Shown here: piece after piece, positions 1-8,623 of the stretch
Position numbering within the stretch: the stretch's first letter is position 1
How the letters are laid out: every line of letters begins with the position of its first letter
Assembly (NCBI RefSeq): GCF_015101885.1
Contig: NZ_CP062941.1
Span: 1,612,001 to 1,676,000, forward strand
Source of the DNA: Massilia litorea
Lineage (GTDB): Bacteria > Pseudomonadota > Gammaproteobacteria > Burkholderiales > Burkholderiaceae_D
Length of the DNA stretch: 64,000 nt
Direction of reading: 5' to 3'
Notes under the pieces: model-generated
Seen by the model: the letters and a program-made list of their open reading frames with translations, nothing else
The model's database searches: none
Told to the model about the DNA's origin: nothing
Made by a program: the position numbers and the translations under genes

Positions 1-313
1 GGTCGCGCTCACGCTTGCCGGCGCCGTCGAGGCTGGCGCGCTCGGCCTTCAGATGGCGGCGCAAGGCAGTCTTGGCCGCCTTGGCGTCCCCGCCCGCGTC
101 GTCGGCTGCGGGTGCGGCAACCGCTGTTTGTTGTTTTGGCGCATCTTTTTGCGCGGCCGCGCAGGTCGCTTCGCGGGCAGGGTCGCAGGCCTGTTCCCCA
201 CTCGCGGCAGGGGCGCCGACAGCAGGCCGCTCCCCCCCATCGGGCCCCGTTACGGCAGGCTTGTGTGCTGGTCGCGCAATGGATGCGCATGGTATTCTTG
301 ATTTGCCGGTCAT
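1..313 (-). CDS. 5-formyltetrahydrofolate cyclo-ligase, N-terminal part (gene cut by left edge)
   Basis: An open reading frame on the minus strand runs from an ATG near 313 to the window edge with no stop. The first 75 or so codons are low-complexity (Ala, Pro, Gln, Asp rich). The last visible residues, AKTALRRHLKAERASLDG, match the start of the 5-formyl-THF cyclo-ligase family (Lys-x-x-Leu-Arg-Arg, then Arg-x-x-Leu), which makes 5,10-methenyl-THF from 5-formyl-THF in the cytosol. The catalytic core lies outside the window, so the call rests on a short N-terminal match. The ATG at 313 may be too early, because an Ala-rich extension of this length is unusual for the family; a start further inside is possible. 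The gene is divergent from the lytic transglycosylase gene. Confidence 0.5.
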   Translation of the reverse strand, partial: MTGKSRIPCASIARPAHKPAVTGPDGGERPAVGAPAASGEQACDPAREATCAAAQKDAPKQQTAVAAPAADDAGGDAKAAKTALRRHLKAERASLDGAGKRERD

Positions 314-336
314 GGTTCGATGAAGGGTTGTCATTC

Positions 337-2349
337 GTGTTTTTGCTTCCGAAGAATTTCTTAGCCGGCGCCGTCCTTGCCGCAGCCAGTGCCTCCGTCC
401 TGGCCGAGGCGCCCCCGGCGACTGTGCCCACGGTGCCGCCGGTACCGGGCGCCACCAGCGTTCCTGCGGCGCCGGGCGCTGCGCCCGTCAACGAGGTTTC
501 GCGCGCCGAGGACGACACTTTCCTGTTGCTGCGCGAAGCGGCGCGCCAGAACGACAGCGCGCGCGCCAATGCGCTCGCGTCGCGCCTGCCCAACTACGTA
601 CTGGCTTCCTACGTCGACTATTATCGTCTCAAACCGCGCCTGCGCGAGGCGAGCGCGGACGAAATCCGCGCCGTCCTGCTGCGCCACCAGGGCACGGCGG
701 TCGCCGACCGCCTGCGCACCGACTGGCTGCTCGAACTCGGGCGTGCGCGCGACTGGAACAATTTTGACCGGGAATTGGCGCAAGCGGCGCGCAGCGACGA
801 CGTACAGGTACGCTGCTACGCCTTGCTGGCGCGCGCCGCGCACGGCGAACGGGTGGTCGACGAAGCGCGCACCTTGCTGGTCAATCCGCCGGCCTATGGC
901 GAAGGCTGCGCGGCCCTGATGGCGCAACTGGCGCAGACCGGCCAGTTGAGCCAGGACGAACTGCTGGCGCAACTGCGCCTGGCGGGAGAGATGACGGCCA
1001 CCGGCCCCTCGCGCCGCATCGCGCAGCTGGTGGGCGCGTCCGACACGCGCGCCGCGCAAGCGGTCGACGTGCCGGCGGTGGCCATGGCGCGCGGCATCGG
1101 CACCACCCGCGCCGAGCACGAAATCTACCTGGTCGCCCTGGGCCGCATGGCGAGAACGAGCCTGAAACTGGCCACCGTCGCCCTCGACAAGAACAGCAGC
1201 AAGCTGAGTAGCGAGGAGCGTGCGATCGGCTGGGCGAACGTGGCGCTGGCCGCCTCGCTCGTGCTGGCGCCGGAAGCCTACGAGTACTGGCAGCGTGCCG
1301 AAGGCGCGCCCCTGACCAATTTTCAGCGCGAATGGAAAGCCCGCATCGCCCTGCGCCGCGGCGACTGGAAGCAGGTCGCCGCCACCATCGACGCCATGCC
1401 TTCTCCCTTGCGCGACGAGTCCGGCTGGGTCTACTGGCTGGGCCGCGCCTACGCCCAGCAGGGCCGGCGCGAGGATGCCGACGCCCTGTACCGCCGCATC
1501 GCCACCCAGAACAATTTTTATGGCCAGCTGGCGATGGAGGAGCTGGGAGAACTGGTGACGATTCCGCCGAGCGCGGCGCCGGTCACGCCCTTCGAGGTCA
1601 ACCAGGTGGCGCAGTTGCCGGCCGTGCGCCAGGCGATGAAATTCTATGAACTGCGCCTGCGTCCGGAAGGCAACCGCGAATGGAACTGGGCGACGCGTTC
1701 GATGAACGAGCGCCAGCTGCTCGCCGCGGCCGAGTATGCGCGCCGCAACGACCTGCTCGACCGCATGGTCGAGACTTCGCTGCGCACCAGGACCGAACTC
1801 GACTACAACCAGCGCTTCCCGGCGCCGCACAACGAGATCCTGCAGCCGACCGCGAAAAACCTGTCGCTCGACACCGCCTGGGTCTACGGCCTGATCCGCC
1901 AGGAATCGCGTTTCATCAGCGACGCCCGCTCGGGTGTCGGCGCCTCCGGCCTGATGCAGGTGATGCCGGCCACCGGCAAATGGGTGGCGGCCAAGATCGG
2001 ATTGACCGATTTCGTGCACGGCATGCTCAGCGACCTGCGCACGAATATCACGCTCGGCGCCAACTACATGAACATGGTGCTCGAAAATAACGGCGGCTCC
2101 CAGGTGCTGGCGACGGCCGCCTATAACGCCGGGCCGGCCCGTTCGCGCACCTGGCGCGGACTGCTCGACGCCCCGATGGAAGGGGCGGTGTTCGTCGAGT
2201 CGATTCCCTTCTCCGAAACCCGGACCTATGTACGCAATGTAATGTCGAACGCTACCAATTACGCGGCCCTGTTCGAGAAACGCCCGCAGTCGCTCAAGGC
2301 GCGACTGGGCACGATCACGCCACGAAGCGGGGGCGCGGGACTGCCGTGA
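337..2349 (+). CDS. slt: Soluble lytic murein transglycosylase (Slt70-like)
   Basis: This periplasmic enzyme cleaves peptidoglycan between MurNAc and GlcNAc with formation of a 1,6-anhydro ring. I chose the GTG at 337 because a GAAGGG ribosome site lies about 9 bases upstream and translation from it gives a clean signal peptide (Lys, hydrophobic stretch, cleavage after SVLA). Open frame extends further upstream (ATG at 283), but that part looks like non-coding sequence. A long alpha-superhelical region rich in TPR-like helices occupies roughly residues 40-490. The C-terminal SLT domain (about 505-640) has the catalytic Glu in IRQESRF, followed by GASGLMQVMPAT and AYNAGP, the classic family 1 motifs. 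The length (about 670 aa) fits Slt70. The next gene starts 68 bp downstream. Confidence 0.93.
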   Translation: MFLLPKNFLAGAVLAAASASVLAEAPPATVPTVPPVPGATSVPAAPGAAPVNEVSRAEDDTFLLLREAARQNDSARANALASRLPNYVLASYVDYYRLKPRLREASADEIRAVLLRHQGTAVADRLRTDWLLELGRARDWNNFDRELAQAARSDDVQVRCYALLARAAHGERVVDEARTLLVNPPAYGEGCAALMAQLAQTGQLSQDELLAQLRLAGEMTATGPSRRIAQLVGASDTRAAQAVDVPAVAMARGIGTTRAEHEIYLVALGRMARTSLKLATVALDKNSSKLSSEERAIGWANVALAASLVLAPEAYEYWQRAEGAPLTNFQREWKARIALRRGDWKQVAATIDAMPSPLRDESGWVYWLGRAYAQQGRREDADALYRRIATQNNFYGQLAMEELGELVTIPPSAAPVTPFEVNQVAQLPAVRQAMKFYELRLRPEGNREWNWATRSMNERQLLAAAEYARRNDLLDRMVETSLRTRTELDYNQRFPAPHNEILQPTAKNLSLDTAWVYGLIRQESRFISDARSGVGASGLMQVMPATGKWVAAKIGLTDFVHGMLSDLRTNITLGANYMNMVLENNGGSQVLATAAYNAGPARSRTWRGLLDAPMEGAVFVESIPFSETRTYVRNVMSNATNYAALFEKRPQSLKARLGTITPRSGGAGLP

Positions 2350-2417
2350 TGAAGCTTGTATAAATCTGCCGCGCGCGGGTTTATCATGATGCCTACACTT
2401 CACTTCTCGAGGACCCC

Positions 2418-3380
2418 ATGCGCGACCCGAATGTGGTGGTATTTGGCGGTTCCGGTTTCATCGGCAGTCACCTGCTGGCGCTGCTGGCGCAGGAAAGCAT
2501 CCCGGCCCTGGTGCCGACGCGCCACTTCGAACGTGCGCGCCACCTGACGACCCTGCCGGGCGTCGACGTGGTCGAAGCGAACATCCACGATGACGCCACC
2601 CTGCGTCGCTTGCTCGAGGGAAAGACGGCTGTCATCAACCTGGTCGGCATCCTGCACGCCAGCCGCGCGCACCCCTACGGTCCCGAATTCCGGCGTGCCC
2701 ACGTCGACCTGCCGCGGCGCATCGTCGAGGCTTGCGCGGTGATGAACGTGCCGCGCTACCTGCACATGAGTGCGCTCGGCGCGAACATCGACGGCCCCTC
2801 GATGTACAGCCGCTCGAAAGCCGACGGCGAACTGGCCGCGCGCAGTCGCCCGGAGGTAGCGGCGACCATTTTCCGGCCTTCGGTCGTGTTCGGCCCCGGC
2901 GACCATTTTTTGACCATGTTCGCCAAACTCCAGCGGCATGTGCCGGTGGTGCCGCTGGCCTGCGCCTCGGCCGCTTTCCAGCCGGTGTACGTGGGCGACG
3001 TCGCCACCGCCTGGCTGCACGCATTGCGCGACCCGCACGCCAGCCACCAGGTCTACCAGCTGGGCGGACCGAACATCTATACGCTGGCCGAACTGGTGCG
3101 GCTGAGCGGACGCTATGCCGGCTGCGAACGTCCCATCATCGAGCTGCCCCCGATGCTGGCGCGGATGCAGGCCGGCTTCTTCGAGCTGCTGCCGGGCGAG
3201 CCGATCCTCACGCGCGACAACCTCGATTCGATGAGCGTCGACAACGTGGTCGATCCGGCCATCGGGGACTTGACAGCGGCCTCGCTCGGAATCAAGCTGA
3301 CCCCGCTCGAAGTGGTCGCGCCGCACTACCTGGCGCCGGGCGAACCGCTCGATCGCCTGCGCACCCGCGCCGGACGCTAG
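2418..3380 (+). CDS. NDUFA9-type NAD(P)-binding protein (extended SDR fold)
   Basis: The protein (320 aa) opens with a beta strand and a glycine-rich nucleotide loop, VVVFGGSGFIGSHL, the mark of the atypical extended SDR group related to the complex I accessory subunit NDUFA9 and to bacterial NmrA/YwnB-like epimerase-dehydratases. It also has the downstream FRPSVVFGPGD motif typical of this group. The SDR active-site Tyr-x-x-x-Lys appears as YSRSK near residue 132. No membrane segment is seen. In related Burkholderiales a gene like this commonly sits beside a GST and cca, as here. Its substrate is not known, and a role in quinone or respiratory complex assembly is only inferred from the eukaryotic relative. 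Confidence 0.8.
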   Translation: MRDPNVVVFGGSGFIGSHLLALLAQESIPALVPTRHFERARHLTTLPGVDVVEANIHDDATLRRLLEGKTAVINLVGILHASRAHPYGPEFRRAHVDLPRRIVEACAVMNVPRYLHMSALGANIDGPSMYSRSKADGELAARSRPEVAATIFRPSVVFGPGDHFLTMFAKLQRHVPVVPLACASAAFQPVYVGDVATAWLHALRDPHASHQVYQLGGPNIYTLAELVRLSGRYAGCERPIIELPPMLARMQAGFFELLPGEPILTRDNLDSMSVDNVVDPAIGDLTAASLGIKLTPLEVVAPHYLAPGEPLDRLRTRAGR

Positions 3381-3480
3381 AGCGCCTGACAAAAGCGCCA
3401 TGGCTGCGTTGCACCGTCTCGCCGTACAATCGTACTGTCTTCGACGGTGCGCCTTGCCCTGAAGCTTTTGTCAGGCGCTC
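3380..3480. repeat. 101-bp imperfect palindrome (REP/MITE-like element)
   Basis: A perfect 17-bp inverted repeat, GAGCGCCTGACAAAAGC and its reverse complement, bounds this element at 3380-3396 and 3464-3480. Inside are a second perfect arm pair (GCACCGTC about 3411-3418, GACGGTGC about 3443-3450) and a small central GTAC...GTAC hairpin. The left arm begins at the last base of the preceding stop codon. The arms lack a T-run on either side, so a simple terminator is unlikely. The form is that of a mobile extragenic palindrome, but copy number cannot be judged from one window. Confidence 0.6.
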
Positions 3481-3517
3481 TTCGTTGAACCCTCACCGCC
3501 TTTTTACCAGGAACGCC

Positions 3518-4237
3518 ATGCAGACCACGGAACTCGACCCGACCCTCTCGAATACGCTCGACAATGCGCGCAAGCCCGGCCTGACGCTCGTCATCGGCAA
3601 CAAGAACATTTCGTCCTGGTCGATGCGGCCCTGGGTGGCGGCAGTCGCGTTCAACATTCCGTTCACCGAAGTGCGCCTGCTGTTGGACCAGCCCGACACC
3701 GCGGCAAAGATCGCCGCGTATTCCCACGCCGGCCGCGTGCCCGTGCTGCTGGCCGGCGAGATGACGATCTGGGACAGCCTCGCCATCTGCGAATACCTGG
3801 CCGAGCAGTTCCCGGACAAGCACCTGTGGCCGCAGGACGTGGCCGCGCGTGCGCTGGCGCGTTCGATCGTCTGCGAGATGCACTCGGGTTTTAGCTCCCT
3901 GCGCAACGACATGTCGATGAATATCCAGGCGCATCTGCCCGGCCGCGGACGCACGCCGGGCGCCCAGGCCGACATCGGCCGCATCTGCGAGATCTGGGAA
4001 GAGTGTTTATCCCGCTTCGGCCACCGCGGCTTCCTGTTCGGCGAATTCTCGATCGCCGACGCCTTCTATGCGCCGGTCGTGATGCGCTTCAAAACCTATG
4101 GCGTGGCACTGGCGCCGGCGCTGCAGGGATACTGTGAGCGCATGTTGAAGCATCCGGCCGTGGCGCGCTGGGTGGCTGAGGCAATGGCGGAAACCGACGC
4201 GACGCCGCTGCACGACGCCGACCTGCCGCGCGCATGA
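3518..4237 (+). CDS. Glutathione S-transferase family protein
   Basis: This is a 239-aa cytosolic GST with an N-terminal thioredoxin-like domain (about residues 20-100) and an all-helical C-terminal domain. The motif NISSWSMRPW near residue 30 supplies the probable glutathione-activating Ser. VPVLLAGEMTIWDSLAICEY carries the cis-Pro (VPVL) and the Asp-Ser pair that bind the gamma-glutamyl part of glutathione. The start ATG follows an AGGA site at a 5-base distance; the open frame upstream covers the palindromic element and the previous gene in another frame and is not coding. The stop codon overlaps the start of cca (ATGA), so the two are probably translationally coupled. The natural substrate is unknown. 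Confidence 0.88.
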   Translation: MQTTELDPTLSNTLDNARKPGLTLVIGNKNISSWSMRPWVAAVAFNIPFTEVRLLLDQPDTAAKIAAYSHAGRVPVLLAGEMTIWDSLAICEYLAEQFPDKHLWPQDVAARALARSIVCEMHSGFSSLRNDMSMNIQAHLPGRGRTPGAQADIGRICEIWEECLSRFGHRGFLFGEFSIADAFYAPVVMRFKTYGVALAPALQGYCERMLKHPAVARWVAEAMAETDATPLHDADLPRA

Positions 4238-5409
4238 CGATGCAGACCTATGTGGTCGGCGGCGCCGTGCGCGACGCGCTGCTTGGCTTGCCCGTGCAGG
4301 ACCATGACCACGTCGTCGTCGGCGCTACCCCGGACGACATGCTGGCGGCCGGCTTTCGTCCGGTCGGCAAGGATTTTCCTGTATTTTTACACCCGGACAC
4401 CCAGGAAGAGTACGCACTCGCCCGTACCGAGAGAAAAACCGCGCCCGGCTACCACGGCTTCGTGTTCCACACTTCGCCCGAGGTCACCCTGGAGGACGAC
4501 CTGGTCCGGCGCGATCTCACCATCAACGCCATGGCGCGCGCCGAGGACGGCAGCATCGTCGACCCCTACGGCGGCCGGCGCGACCTGGACGCGCGCATCT
4601 TCCGCCACGTCTCCCCGGCCTTTGCCGAAGACCCGGTGCGCATCCTGCGCCTGGCGCGTTTCGCGGCGCGCTTTCCGGAGTTTACGGTAGCCGAAGAAAC
4701 CTTGTCCCTGATGCGAAAAATGGTGGAAGAGGGCGAGGTCGATGCCCTCGTGCCCGAGCGCGTCTGGCAGGAGCTGGCGCGCGGCCTGATGGAAAACCAC
4801 CCCTCGCGCATGCTGGCGGTGCTGCGCGACTGCGGCGCGCTGGCGCGCATCATGCCGGAACTCGACGCCGTATGGGGTGTGGAAGCGGACACCGGTGTCC
4901 GCATGATGCGGGTGATCGATGACGCGGCCAGGCAGGGCTACGCGCTGGCGGTGCGCTTCGCGGCCCTCATGCACGATCTCGGCACGGACGGCACCTTGAT
5001 CCACGCCGTCTGCAAGCGCTTGAAAGTGCCGAACGATTGCCGCGATCTCGCATTGATGACGGCGCGCGAGCACGACCATGTCGTACGCGCCTTCGAACTT
5101 GGCGCCGACACCATCGTGGCCCTGTTCGAGCGCTGCGATGGCTTTCGCAAGCCGGAGCGCTTCGCCGACATGCTGCTGGCAAGCGAGTGCGTTGCGGGCG
5201 GCCAGGGCGACGCCGCCTGGCCACAGCGGCCGTTCCTGGAAGCGGCGCTGGCGGCGGCACGCGCCGTGAACGCGGGTGAAGTGGCGGCGCGCTGCGGCCC
5301 CGACAAGGCGCAGATTCCCGCAGCCGTGCACCGTGCGCGCGTTGCCGCGGTGGCGCAGTGGATCGGCGGCGCCGCAGGCGTGGGGGCGCAAGCTCCCCAT
5401 GCACCATGA
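4234..5409 (+). CDS. cca: Multifunctional CCA tRNA nucleotidyltransferase / 2'3'-cyclic phosphodiesterase / phosphatase
   Basis: The enzyme adds or repairs the 3' CCA end of tRNAs. The head domain shows GGAVRD near residue 10, the catalytic acidic pair in DHDHVVVG, and RRDLTINAMA. The C-terminal half holds an HD-type motif (LMHDLGT near residue 247, with later AREHDH), which distinguishes the gammaproteobacterial/betaproteobacterial multifunctional Cca from simple CCA enzymes. The length (391 aa) is close to E. coli Cca (412). The second ATG, at 4240, gives MQTYVVGGAVRD, which resembles family N-termini better, so the true start may be six bases downstream. No clear ribosome site is visible, in keeping with coupling to the upstream GST gene. 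Confidence 0.93.
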   Translation: MTMQTYVVGGAVRDALLGLPVQDHDHVVVGATPDDMLAAGFRPVGKDFPVFLHPDTQEEYALARTERKTAPGYHGFVFHTSPEVTLEDDLVRRDLTINAMARAEDGSIVDPYGGRRDLDARIFRHVSPAFAEDPVRILRLARFAARFPEFTVAEETLSLMRKMVEEGEVDALVPERVWQELARGLMENHPSRMLAVLRDCGALARIMPELDAVWGVEADTGVRMMRVIDDAARQGYALAVRFAALMHDLGTDGTLIHAVCKRLKVPNDCRDLALMTAREHDHVVRAFELGADTIVALFERCDGFRKPERFADMLLASECVAGGQGDAAWPQRPFLEAALAAARAVNAGEVAARCGPDKAQIPAAVHRARVAAVAQWIGGAAGVGAQAPHAP

Positions 5410-5467
5410 CTGGACGCCGCTACCCCATCCTCATATAGTCGGGTTTCCCCACCCGCCGGCCCAGCCC

Positions 5468-6211
5468 ATGCAGCGAATCGACGTCAAACCCTTCTGGCGC
5501 GCAGTCCCGTTCGGCATCGCCGGCCTGACCCTTGCCTTCGTGCTGACGGCGATCGTCGTGCGCGCCGTCGCCATGTTCGGCCCGGGCAGCTGGCGCCCGC
5601 TGATCGTGACCAGCTTCCTCGCGATGACGGCCTTGCCCTGGGTGGTGCTGGGCCGCGCCGGGCGGCGCCAGATCGGCCTGCAGGCCCCGCGCCATGCCGG
5701 TTGGCTGGCACTCGGCCTGCTGCTCGGCGCGCTGACGGCCAGCGTCTGCCACCTGCTCGGCGCAAGCCTGTATGGCACCGGGCCCGACAACTGGTTCGTC
5801 AGCATCGCGCGCAGCTACCAGCTGCAACCCACGCAGGGCTGGAGCCTGCTGCGCCTGCACCTCACCTTCACGATCGCCGCTTGCCTGTTCAGTCCTGTCG
5901 GCGAAGAGATCTTTTTTCGCGGCTTCCTGCAAAAGGTGCTCGAAGACCGCCACGGCCGTACCAGGGCGACCGTGATGGAAGCGAGCCTGTTCGCGCTGGT
6001 GCACCTGTGCCACCACGGCATCGTGGCGAGCGCCGCCGGGTACCGGCTGCTGCCGGTCTCGGGCGCCTTGTGGGTGGCGCAAATGTTCGCGCTGTCGCTC
6101 ATGTTCGCCTGGCTGCGCCGTCGCAGCGACTCGATCCTGCCGGCGATTGCCGCCCACGCCGCTTTCAATGCCGCGATGAACGGCTGGATTTTTGCGCGCC
6201 TCTGGCCCTGA
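5468..6211 (+). CDS. CPBP family intramembrane glutamic endopeptidase
   Basis: This membrane protein (about 247 aa from ATG 5468) has around six to seven hydrophobic segments and the three motifs of the CPBP/Abi protease family: EEIFFRGFLQ (Glu-Glu-x-x-x-Arg, around residue 147), FALVH (Phe-x-x-x-His) and HAAFNA near the C-terminus. Relatives include Rce1 CaaX proteases and bacteriocin-immunity proteins; the substrate here is unknown. An in-frame ATG at 5399 would add 23 residues and overlap the end of cca. I prefer 5468 because a TATAGT box lies about 30 bp before it and the extension is Pro/His-rich with no signal character. This start choice is uncertain. Confidence 0.85.
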   Translation: MQRIDVKPFWRAVPFGIAGLTLAFVLTAIVVRAVAMFGPGSWRPLIVTSFLAMTALPWVVLGRAGRRQIGLQAPRHAGWLALGLLLGALTASVCHLLGASLYGTGPDNWFVSIARSYQLQPTQGWSLLRLHLTFTIAACLFSPVGEEIFFRGFLQKVLEDRHGRTRATVMEASLFALVHLCHHGIVASAAGYRLLPVSGALWVAQMFALSLMFAWLRRRSDSILPAIAAHAAFNAAMNGWIFARLWP

Positions 6212-6283
6212 GACGCCGGCTCCAATTGTTACAAGACGTACCATGTGCGGTGGTGGACAAGGCAGTTTTGTTATGCTCGCAGC

Positions 6284-7861
6284 ATGAGCAGATTGTTACA
6301 GCAGACGGACAGGGTCTTCGCGGTGCTGATGCATCGCCTGGAAACAATGGGACCGCGCCAGCGCCTGAGATATGGCGTGACGGCGGCGCTGGCGCTGGTC
6401 GCCTTGCTCGCCTTTCTCTACACCCGCACCACGGGCGTCGATGTCGACACCCAGAACCGGGTGATGTTCGACCTGCACGAATTGCAGCAGATCGACGCCG
6501 CCTGGGACACGAACCTGCTGCGCGCCCACATCGGCAGCAACGTCGCCGATGCGCAATTGGCGGCGCCGCTGCCGCAGATCGAGGAGCTGACGGCGCGCCT
6601 GGGCGAGGCGCTGCCGATGACGCGCGGGCGCGCTGCGCGCCAGGCCCACGTGGCCCTGGAAGCCTCCCTGCGCAGGAAGGCCGCCCTGGTGACACAGTTC
6701 CGCACCCTGAACCCGCCGCTGCGCGCAGCCCTGCTGTCGCTGCCGCCGGCATTGGTCGACCTGAAAACGGAACTCGGCGGTATCGAAGGCGCGCTCGCGC
6801 CGGGCCGCCTGGTGGTGCGCCTGGACCTGCTGCTCAACGATTTACTGGCCGACACGCTACGCTACAACCTGATGCCGAATCCGGGGCTGGCGCACCGCAT
6901 CGAAGCGAGCCTGGCCCAGATCGAAGCGCAGAAGGAGCGCTTTTCGCTGGCCGTGAACGAGCAGATCGACGCCCTGGCGCGCGATACCCGCGTCATCCTG
7001 GCCAACCGCCCGCGCGAAAACGAGATCGAAACCCAGATCGCCGCGCTCGACACGGGCGAGGCGATGGCGCGCCTGGGCCGCGAACTCGACCGCTCGTTCC
7101 AGGCCGAAGTGCTCGAGCGCCAGCGCTACCGCGGCTTCCTGTTCGCGTATTCGATCCTGCTGCTGGGACTGCTCGCCTATGCCGGCTGGCGCTTACGCCG
7201 CAGCTACCGCATCATCAACGACGTCAACCGGCGCCTGACGGCGGCCAACGACACCCTGGAGCACCGCGTCGCCGAGCGCACCGCCGAGCTGGAAGCGCAA
7301 TCGGCCAAGCTGGCGCGCCTGGCCCAGCACGACAGCCTGACCGGCCTGGTCAACTACGGCCAGCTGACCCGTCTGCTGGAACTGGCGCTGGTGCGCGCTG
7401 CGCGCCGCGACAGCGTGGTGGTGGCGATGTTCATCGACCTCGACGGTTTTAAAGGCGTGAACGACACCTGGGGCCACGCCACCGGCGACCTGGTGCTGCA
7501 GCTGGTGGCGCGCCGCGTGCAGAAAGTGCTGCGCGCCGAGGACATCCTGGCGCGCCTGGGCGGCGACGAATTCGTGGTCATGCTCGAAGGCGTCAATTCG
7601 CCCGAGGGCGCCCTGCGCGTCGCGCGCCTGGTGCTCGACCAGATCGAAGGCATCAAGGAGGCCGACGGCAACCCGGTCTCGATTTCGGCCAGCATCGGGA
7701 TTGCCAGCGCGCGCGGACGTGCCGGGGCAGAATGGGGCGCGGCCGCCCTGCTGGCCGACGCCGACAAGGCGATGTACGCCGCCAAGCAGGCCGGCAAGGG
7801 AACGTTTATTATCAGCCCCAATGCGCACTGGGCGGGCGAGGCCGCGCCCGGCGGGGCCTGA
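6284..7861 (+). CDS. Membrane-bound diguanylate cyclase (GGDEF)
   Basis: The protein (525 aa) would make c-di-GMP from two GTP. It has a membrane segment at about residues 27-49, a periplasmic helical sensor region to about 280, a second membrane segment near 283-302, a short coiled coil (about 310-345) and a C-terminal GGDEF domain. The active-site motif is LGGDEF at about residue 425. An RAED inhibitory site lies exactly five residues before it (Arg-x-x-Asp, x5, GGDEF), so product feedback inhibition is expected. No EAL domain is present. I chose ATG 6284 (MSRLLQQ) over an upstream frame extension, which has no membrane-protein N-terminus. The signal sensed is unknown. Confidence 0.92.
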   Translation: MSRLLQQTDRVFAVLMHRLETMGPRQRLRYGVTAALALVALLAFLYTRTTGVDVDTQNRVMFDLHELQQIDAAWDTNLLRAHIGSNVADAQLAAPLPQIEELTARLGEALPMTRGRAARQAHVALEASLRRKAALVTQFRTLNPPLRAALLSLPPALVDLKTELGGIEGALAPGRLVVRLDLLLNDLLADTLRYNLMPNPGLAHRIEASLAQIEAQKERFSLAVNEQIDALARDTRVILANRPRENEIETQIAALDTGEAMARLGRELDRSFQAEVLERQRYRGFLFAYSILLLGLLAYAGWRLRRSYRIINDVNRRLTAANDTLEHRVAERTAELEAQSAKLARLAQHDSLTGLVNYGQLTRLLELALVRAARRDSVVVAMFIDLDGFKGVNDTWGHATGDLVLQLVARRVQKVLRAEDILARLGGDEFVVMLEGVNSPEGALRVARLVLDQIEGIKEADGNPVSISASIGIASARGRAGAEWGAAALLADADKAMYAAKQAGKGTFIISPNAHWAGEAAPGGA

Positions 7862-7948
7862 TCCCCGCACGTACGCTTGAGGCGGACTCGGCGCCATTCC
7901 GCTACAATGACGCCAATGGTGCAGTGCACAAAACGGACCAATTCCCCC

Positions 7949-8608
7949 ATGCCTGACAATTCGATAAGCAACTGGTTTGCCAGCCTGGCGGGCACCAGCG
8001 CGCGTCCGTCGGTGCTGGTCAAGGCGCTCGGCCGGCGCGACCGCCGCCGCATGCTCAAGCATTTCATGGGACTTGACGACGCCGACCGCCTGCTGCGCTT
8101 CGGCACCAGGTTGCCGGACGAGCAAATCCACGCCTATGTCAATAAAATCGATTTCAAGCGCGACATCGTGTTCGGCGTCGTCAGCCGAGGGTTCCAGCTG
8201 GTCGGCGTCGGCCACCTGGCGTTTGCTCCGCCCGAACCGGGCCGCAAAGCCAGCACCGGCAAGGCGCGCGTGGCCGAATTCGGCGTCTCGGTATCGAAAT
8301 CGGCGCGCGGGCAGGGTGTCGGTTCGCGCCTGTTCGAACGCGCCGCGATCCACTGCCGCAACAACGACATCGACACCCTGTATATGCAGTGTTTGTCGAG
8401 CAACCGCACGATGATGCACATCGCGAAGAAGGCGGGCATGGAAATCAAGCGGGAATATGGCGAGGCGGACGCCTACCTCCATTTACCGCCGCCCAGTCCC
8501 GGCAGCGTGATGCGCGAAGCGCTGGAAGAACAGTTTGCATCGATCGATTACACGGTGAAAGCCAACGCCCGCGCGGCGATGAAGTGGTTCATGCCCTGGA
8601 AGCGCTAG
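7949..8608 (+). CDS. GNAT family N-acetyltransferase
   Basis: This 219-aa protein has a GNAT core with the acetyl-CoA pyrophosphate-binding motif VSVSKSARGQGVGSRL (Arg-Gly-Gln-Gly-Val-Gly) around residues 112-128, followed by the helix and the CLSSNRTMMHIAKKAGM strand-helix typical of the fold. The N-terminal 35 residues and the C-terminal 40 residues are extra to the core. ATG 7949 (MPDNSISNW) is preferred over upstream in-frame codons that lie in a promoter-like stretch (TACAAT at about 7903). The gene is convergent with the Lrp gene, only 15 bp apart. The substrate cannot be told from sequence. Confidence 0.85.
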   Translation: MPDNSISNWFASLAGTSARPSVLVKALGRRDRRRMLKHFMGLDDADRLLRFGTRLPDEQIHAYVNKIDFKRDIVFGVVSRGFQLVGVGHLAFAPPEPGRKASTGKARVAEFGVSVSKSARGQGVGSRLFERAAIHCRNNDIDTLYMQCLSSNRTMMHIAKKAGMEIKREYGEADAYLHLPPPSPGSVMREALEEQFASIDYTVKANARAAMKWFMPWKR

Positions 8609-8623
8609 GGCAGGCCTCCCGGA

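Noticed and set aside
112..336. Upstream extension of the lytic transglycosylase frame
   Set aside because: It overlaps the coding region of the divergent cyclo-ligase gene, and the Arg-rich translation precedes rather than forms a signal peptide.
2732..3517. Upstream extension of the GST reading frame
   Set aside because: It runs through the NDUFA9-like gene in another frame and through the palindromic element. The ATG at 3518 has a ribosome site and starts the conserved protein.
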